Positions 60,116 to 64,000 of a stretch of DNA of 64,000 bases are shown here, in pieces. This DNA is from an uncultured Dokdonia sp. (GTDB lineage Bacteria; Bacteroidota; Bacteroidia; Flavobacteriales; Flavobacteriaceae): positions 1 to 64,000 of the forward strand of contig NZ_CANLNH010000008.1 in the NCBI RefSeq assembly GCF_947492535.1. Direction: 5' to 3'. Position 1 is the first letter of the stretch. Each line of letters starts with the position of its first letter. Under the pieces are notes generated by a model, which was given only the letters and a program-made list of their open reading frames with translations, was not told the DNA's origin and did no database searches. Made by a program: the position numbers and the translations under genes.

Positions 60116-61192
60116 ATGACTAAAGACTTACAAATCCATAGACCAGCACCTATTACGATTCAAAAAAATGCAACCGTATTTGATAATGAAGCAGATAGTA
60201 AGAAAGCAATCAACGTATTAGAAAGCGGAAATCATATCGTTATCTCAGGTTTTTACAGCAATGGCTTGTTACTCCTTAAAGCACTAAAGAAGTATTTAGA
60301 TAAAAAATTGCCTAACACTTCTTTCCAAGAACAACGCGCCTCTAGAGCTAAATATCATATATTATCCAATCGGATTCTTGTTGAGATCGAAAATCACACT
60401 GTCGCCTTAAAGAAAGCGCCTTCTATTGGTTGGCTTAAAAAACTATATCCAGAAACTAGCGATTTTATACTATCATTTCCTCAAGTACAAGGACTTAATA
60501 GTTCGTGGCAATGGTATACAAACGGAATTTCAATTCCTGTACTACGCAACAAAATACATCCGTATTATGGTACTTATTTCCCTACCCGTTTTGATCATGT
60601 GATTCTTTTTGATAATTGGTTAAAACGGTATGAAGGTCCTAAAAAAACAGCCATCGATGTGGGGATAGGAAGCGGAATTCTCTCTTTCCAGCTCCTAAAA
60701 TATGGATTTCAAAAAGTATATGGTACAGATATAAACCCCAATGCCATTGTCGGATTAGCAGCGTTTATGGGAGATACTAAACTCTCTCGTAAGATAGCAT
60801 TAGAACATGCACCTCTTTTTGGGAAGTATGATACCCCAACAGAATTGATTGTTTTCAATCCGCCTTGGTTACCCAAAACCAATCAAGAAGCCGATGTAGA
60901 TGCTGCTATTTATTATGACGAACATTTATTTCCTGATTTTTTCGCAGAAGCAAAAAATCGATTAGCAGCAGACGGCCAACTCGTTATTTTATTCTCAAAC
61001 TTATCACAGATTACTAATTTTAAAACATCACATCCTATAGAAAAAGAACTCTCAGAAGGAGGACGGTTTCGATTAGAACGCTGTTTTAAGAAGCGTGTCA
61101 AAGAAGCCTCTACAAGAACAAAGCGTGATCAGAATTGGCGTGGTTCGGAAGAAGTCGAACTTTGGGTGCTAATGCATAAGGTGAGTTTGTGA
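60116..61192 (+). CDS. Class I SAM-dependent methyltransferase
   Basis: 358 residues. An N-terminal region of about 170 residues has no recognised motif. The methyltransferase core follows, with motif I AIDVGIGSGILSFQLL (near 180), TDINPNAIVG and the catalytic NPPWLP (near 246), the N-methyltransferase (PrmA/RlmF-like) pattern. The substrate is unknown. The gene ends just before a minisatellite region. Confidence 0.8.
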   Translation: MTKDLQIHRPAPITIQKNATVFDNEADSKKAINVLESGNHIVISGFYSNGLLLLKALKKYLDKKLPNTSFQEQRASRAKYHILSNRILVEIENHTVALKKAPSIGWLKKLYPETSDFILSFPQVQGLNSSWQWYTNGISIPVLRNKIHPYYGTYFPTRFDHVILFDNWLKRYEGPKKTAIDVGIGSGILSFQLLKYGFQKVYGTDINPNAIVGLAAFMGDTKLSRKIALEHAPLFGKYDTPTELIVFNPPWLPKTNQEADVDAAIYYDEHLFPDFFAEAKNRLAADGQLVILFSNLSQITNFKTSHPIEKELSEGGRFRLERCFKKRVKEASTRTKRDQNWRGSEEVELWVLMHKVSL

Positions 61193-61198
61193 GTTGAG

Positions 61199-61547
61199 GA
61201 GTTGATGTGTTTAAGAGTTAAAAGCTGGAGGCTGAATGGTTTTACATCAGAACAAGGTGATGATTTAAAATTGTATCGAAGCTACTAGAGTCGATGTGTT
61301 TAGGAGTTTAAATGTTTAGGGGTTTAAAAGTTGGGGACTGAGTGGTTTTAGGTCAGAACAGCGTGATGATTTAAAATTGTATCGAAGTCACCAGAATTGA
61401 TGTGTTTAAATGTTTAAGAGTTAAAAGCTGGAGGCTGAGTGGTTTTAGGTCAGAACAGCGTGATGATTTAAAATTGTATCGAAGTCACTAGAATTGATGT
61501 GTCTAAAAGTTTAAAAAGCTTAAAAGTAGAGGAGTCGATGTGTTGTC
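61199..61547 (+). repeat. Minisatellite with about 100-bp units
   Basis: Three and a half direct repeats begin at about 61199, 61288, 61394 and 61491, each opening GAGTTGATGTGTTTA or a close variant. The core shared by the first three is AGAACA...GTGATGATTTAAAATTGTATCGAAG. Unit lengths differ (89, 106 and 97 bp, then a partial) because of small extra TGTTTAGGAGTTTA copies. No open frame spans it. Confidence 0.75.
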
Positions 61548-61642
61548 ATATACATTGAGTTACCTTCAGGATACGCTTATGAAAACTTGGGTCAAGATTT
61601 CCGTTTCTAAATTGTATTTTTGATACACTTTCAAAGATATAT

Positions 61643-62857
61643 ATGACAAACTTATCTCATGAAAACGTTGGACCTGTCTCCAATAGAATTGTACTTCTAG
61701 ATATCCTTAGAGGATTTGCACTTTTAGGAATCTTTGTTGTCAATATTGAGATTATGAATTGCATCTTTATGAATCAAGATGCATTTTCACAACAATGGAC
61801 TTCTTCTCTAGATACACTAGTCGTACGATTACAACAACTCTTTTTCTACGGAAAGTTCTTTCCCATATTTTCATTGTTATTTGGTGTAGGAATTAGTATT
61901 CAATTTTTAAGCGTAAAGCGAAAAGGGATACCGATGACTTTCTTTTATCGCCGTATGGGTGCTTTGTTTTTGTTTGGGATCGCGCATATCCTATTTTTAT
62001 GGCCTGGCGATGTGATTCATATGTATGCCTTATTGGGGCTTTGCATCCTATTTTTAGCGGAATGGAAACCCAAAAATCTGATCATACTAGCCATCATTGT
62101 ATTTCTCTTCCCTTTCTACGGGAACATCTTTGAATGGATCACAACTATGCTAGGATATCAATCAGAAACCTATCTAAAGTCATATACTCCAGAATCTATT
62201 GTAACGGCCATTAGAGAAGGTTCTTATCTTGATGGTATGTCATTACGTATTCAAGAGTACAAAAGTAATATAGCAGTGTTATTTGTGTCCCTTATTCCTA
62301 AAGCATTTACGATGTTTATCTTCGGATTCATCATAGGGAAGAAGAGATGGTTACACGAGATAGATACCTTAGTGCAACGCATCAAAAAACCAGTATTATG
62401 GATCGCTGTACTTTCTAATGTATACAGAGTAATTTTCCTATTCTTTTTATGGGAAACTGAAATTTGGAAAGACTCTTTTTGGCGGACGTTGTTTATCTAC
62501 CTCATGCAACTCTGTGATGCATTGATGGCGCTATTTTATATCTGGATACTAGCATATTTATATCAGTATGGATTCTGGCAAAAGTTATTAAGTCCGTTAC
62601 AATATGCGGGTCGTATGGCATTGACCAATTATTTATTACAAAGCTTCATCGGATTATTGATATTCTCTTCTATAGGATTGCAATGGTATCAAACCTTATC
62701 ACCTTCACAGACCATGGGACTCGCTATAGGTGTTTTTATAGGACAAGTGTTACTAAGTAAGCTTTGGCTGTCTTTCTTCCGATTTGGTCCTTTAGAGTGG
62801 ATTTGGAGATGTATTTCGTATGGGAAGGTGTTGGAGATTCGGAAGAAGAAGGAATAG
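61643..62857 (+). CDS. DUF418 family membrane protein
   Basis: 404 residues with about eight to ten membrane helices. The N-terminal ILLDILRGFALLGIFVVNI-type motif and the C-terminal YAGRMALTNYLLQSF and WLSFFRFGPLEWIWR mark the DUF418 family. Transport has been suggested for the family but not settled. Separated from the methyltransferase by the minisatellite, so probably independently transcribed. Confidence 0.88.
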   Translation: MTNLSHENVGPVSNRIVLLDILRGFALLGIFVVNIEIMNCIFMNQDAFSQQWTSSLDTLVVRLQQLFFYGKFFPIFSLLFGVGISIQFLSVKRKGIPMTFFYRRMGALFLFGIAHILFLWPGDVIHMYALLGLCILFLAEWKPKNLIILAIIVFLFPFYGNIFEWITTMLGYQSETYLKSYTPESIVTAIREGSYLDGMSLRIQEYKSNIAVLFVSLIPKAFTMFIFGFIIGKKRWLHEIDTLVQRIKKPVLWIAVLSNVYRVIFLFFLWETEIWKDSFWRTLFIYLMQLCDALMALFYIWILAYLYQYGFWQKLLSPLQYAGRMALTNYLLQSFIGLLIFSSIGLQWYQTLSPSQTMGLAIGVFIGQVLLSKLWLSFFRFGPLEWIWRCISYGKVLEIRKKKE

Positions 62858-62860
62858 TAT

Positions 62861-63247
62861 CTATAGAATATCATCATTTACTTCAATCCAATATCCGTTT
62901 GGGTCTTGAAAATACACCTGTTTGATTCCATCGTTTCGTATATACTCTTTGTTTGGGGTATTTTTCCAGTCAGAGTATTCAATGTTTAATACTGCTAGAT
63001 GTGTGATAAATGCATTAATATCTGATGTTGCTAATGCAAAATGAACGGCCTTATTTATTTTTATTTCAGCATTTGGACGCGGAATCAAATGAAGTTGTTT
63101 TCCTTCTCCAAGGGATAGCCATCTCGTTTTTGAATCTGAAGCTGTATTCTTAATTTCTTCAAGTTGTAATACTTTTTGATAAAATGCGATAGATGCATCG
63201 ACATCTTTGACCGAGAGTGCGATGTGATTGAATGAAAACAAAATCAT
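62861..63247 (-). CDS. VOC (glyoxalase-like) family protein
   Basis: 128 residues, one VOC module pair. Metal ligands are likely in NHIALSVKDVDASIAFY (His near 7), a central HFALATSDINAF, and the C-terminal QVYFQDPNGYWIEV (Glu). These proteins include glyoxalase I and dioxygenases; substrate unknown. It converges on the DUF418 gene with 3 bp between the stops. Confidence 0.83.
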   Translation of the reverse strand: MILFSFNHIALSVKDVDASIAFYQKVLQLEEIKNTASDSKTRWLSLGEGKQLHLIPRPNAEIKINKAVHFALATSDINAFITHLAVLNIEYSDWKNTPNKEYIRNDGIKQVYFQDPNGYWIEVNDDIL

Positions 63248-63345
63248 GTACTAAGATGGGTTTTTAGTTTGAAAATTGTTGTTGTGAGCAATTTATCTTT
63301 AAGTTGTAGTAGTTAGTGCTTGTTGTAAATTAGGGCTAGTGAGGA

Positions 63346-63382
63346 AATGAGTTGTTCTTAACAGAATTATGGACTTATGTAA
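63346..63382 (+). mobile_element. Solo IS-end remnant
   Basis: 37 bp match the IS1182 end at 230-266 with 4 mismatches, same orientation, with no transposase next to it. Either a relic of an older insertion or a miniature derivative. Confidence 0.6.
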
Positions 63383-63409
63383 TAGATATAGGTGTTATCC
63401 TCAGTTATT

Positions 63410-64000
63410 TTACGATTCTATCAATGTTTTATCTTCTTCGTTTAGCAATTCAGTTAATAATTCAAAACTTTTGGTAGGAAACCTTGATAAATCAGCTTTA
63501 AAAAATAATAATAGTAATTTATTCAACGAATAGATATTTCTGGTGTAATTGCTTTTCCAAATATTAAAGTCTCTAATTTTGAACGAATTAGTTTTTCTGG
63601 AATCAAGTTCGCATTGAAAGAATATTGGAGATTCACCGTGAATATGTTTTGAGAACTTCTTCCAATTTTGAGTTATTCTAACTAGTAGAGGAGAAATATC
63701 AGTTTCGAAATTTGGATGTTTGTTTATATACTCCATTATTTTATCGTGTTTTAAAACAAAATCGCCATTTTGCCATTGTTGAAACTCAATTGGATGATGA
63801 ATAAAATATAACAATTGTAGTGTTAATTCAATGCTGCTTCTTAAATGCATATGAGCAGAACGATATAGCCCAATGAGAGATAAAAAAAATGATGAATTGA
63901 TATCCTCAAAAATTTCATCAATCAAAATATCATAGTCTCTAAGATTAAGATTATGAAATACTATTTTATAATTTTTAGCTATTAGGGTAGCTTTATATAT
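63410..64000 (-). CDS. Hypothetical protein, N-terminus beyond the window
   Basis: The frame is open to the end of the window, so the gene continues outside and at least 196 residues are visible. The helical segment YRSAHMHLRSSIELTLQLLYF resembles HEPN-type or abortive-infection-like folds, but no RxxxxH motif is clear. A TTG at 63925 could serve as a start, though the frame extends upstream through IYKATLIAKNYKIVFHNL. Base composition is more AT-rich than its neighbours. With an IS end beside it, recent acquisition is possible. Confidence 0.5.
   Translation of the reverse strand: MYKATLIAKNYKIVFHNLNLRDYDILIDEIFEDINSSFFLSLIGLYRSAHMHLRSSIELTLQLLYFIHHPIEFQQWQNGDFVLKHDKIMEYINKHPNFETDISPLLVRITQNWKKFSKHIHGESPIFFQCELDSRKTNSFKIRDFNIWKSNYTRNIYSLNKLLLLFFKADLSRFPTKSFELLTELLNEEDKTLIES

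Noticed and set aside
61199-61547. Repeat array considered as a CRISPR
   Set aside because: Units are long and directly adjacent, with no short repeats and unique spacers and no cas genes.
1-64000. tRNA, rRNA and tmRNA genes
   Set aside because: No T-loop-like GTTCRANTC with a matching cloverleaf and no rRNA-like stretches were found by reading; a tRNAscan run would be decisive.

Overview
The window is a chromosomal stretch from a low-GC member of the Bacteroidetes, most likely a marine Flavobacteriaceae of the Dokdonia/Krokinobacter kind. The evidence is two secreted proteins with type IX secretion (T9SS) C-terminal sorting domains, a rpmB-rpmG-DUF4295 ribosomal cluster, DUF3857/transglutaminase and LytTR-type signalling genes, a BtuB receptor under a cobalamin riboswitch, and promoters of the Bacteroidetes form (TTTG, 19-20 bp, TAnnTTTG). 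The species cannot be fixed from the sequence alone. No rRNA, tRNA or CRISPR array was seen.

Layout. 1-1.4 kb: the tail of an IS1182-type transposase and its IS end, then a thioredoxin-like lipoprotein. 1.7-3.4 kb: recN. 3.4-4.1 kb: a non-coding block with a 139-bp dispersed repeat and a strong small-RNA candidate. 4-10 kb: fabI, a glycosyltransferase, a YbbR-like protein, coaE and a two-component system. 10-20 kb (minus strand): miaA, a K+ channel, an exonuclease/GIY-YIG fusion, yggS, DUF1015, an inserted M23 peptidase/YcxB/GrpB group, 3-hydroxyacyl-CoA dehydrogenase and a Gfo/Idh oxidoreductase. 20-24 kb: pcm, recR, a glycosyltransferase and a lipoyl-dependent acyltransferase. 24-31 kb: two T9SS cargo proteins and a trio of small envelope proteins. 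31-35 kb: a DnaQ-like exonuclease, FAH-family hydrolase, Hpt protein, cinA and ribosomal proteins. 35-39 kb (minus): DUF192, lgt, yidD, cysS and folE behind a structured leader. 39-49 kb: LytS/LytR pair, serine hydrolase, ExbB-like protein, lptB, AhpD-like protein, tatC, kdsD and recQ. 49-54 kb: transglutaminase-like and TonB-like proteins, and an ECF sigma factor with its membrane partner. 54-59 kb: riboswitch and btuB, GlsB, and a hydrolase-OsmC fusion. 60-64 kb: methyltransferase, minisatellite, DUF418 protein, VOC protein, a second IS-end remnant and a gene that runs off the window.

Most genes are housekeeping: DNA repair (recN, recR, recQ, exonucleases), cofactors (coaE, folE, cinA), tRNA and translation (miaA, cysS, rpmB, rpmG) and envelope biogenesis (lgt, yidD, tatC, lptB, kdsD, T9SS cargo). 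The unusual content lies between and inside genes. The palindrome GCTTTCGCGAAAGC occurs 14 times, nine of them in frame inside conserved genes. There is also a 139-bp inverted element in two copies, a candidate sRNA with two GGGG-loop hairpins, a three-hairpin folE leader, a gene whose start codon seems to have been copied from its neighbour, and a duplicated 3' fragment of yggS.
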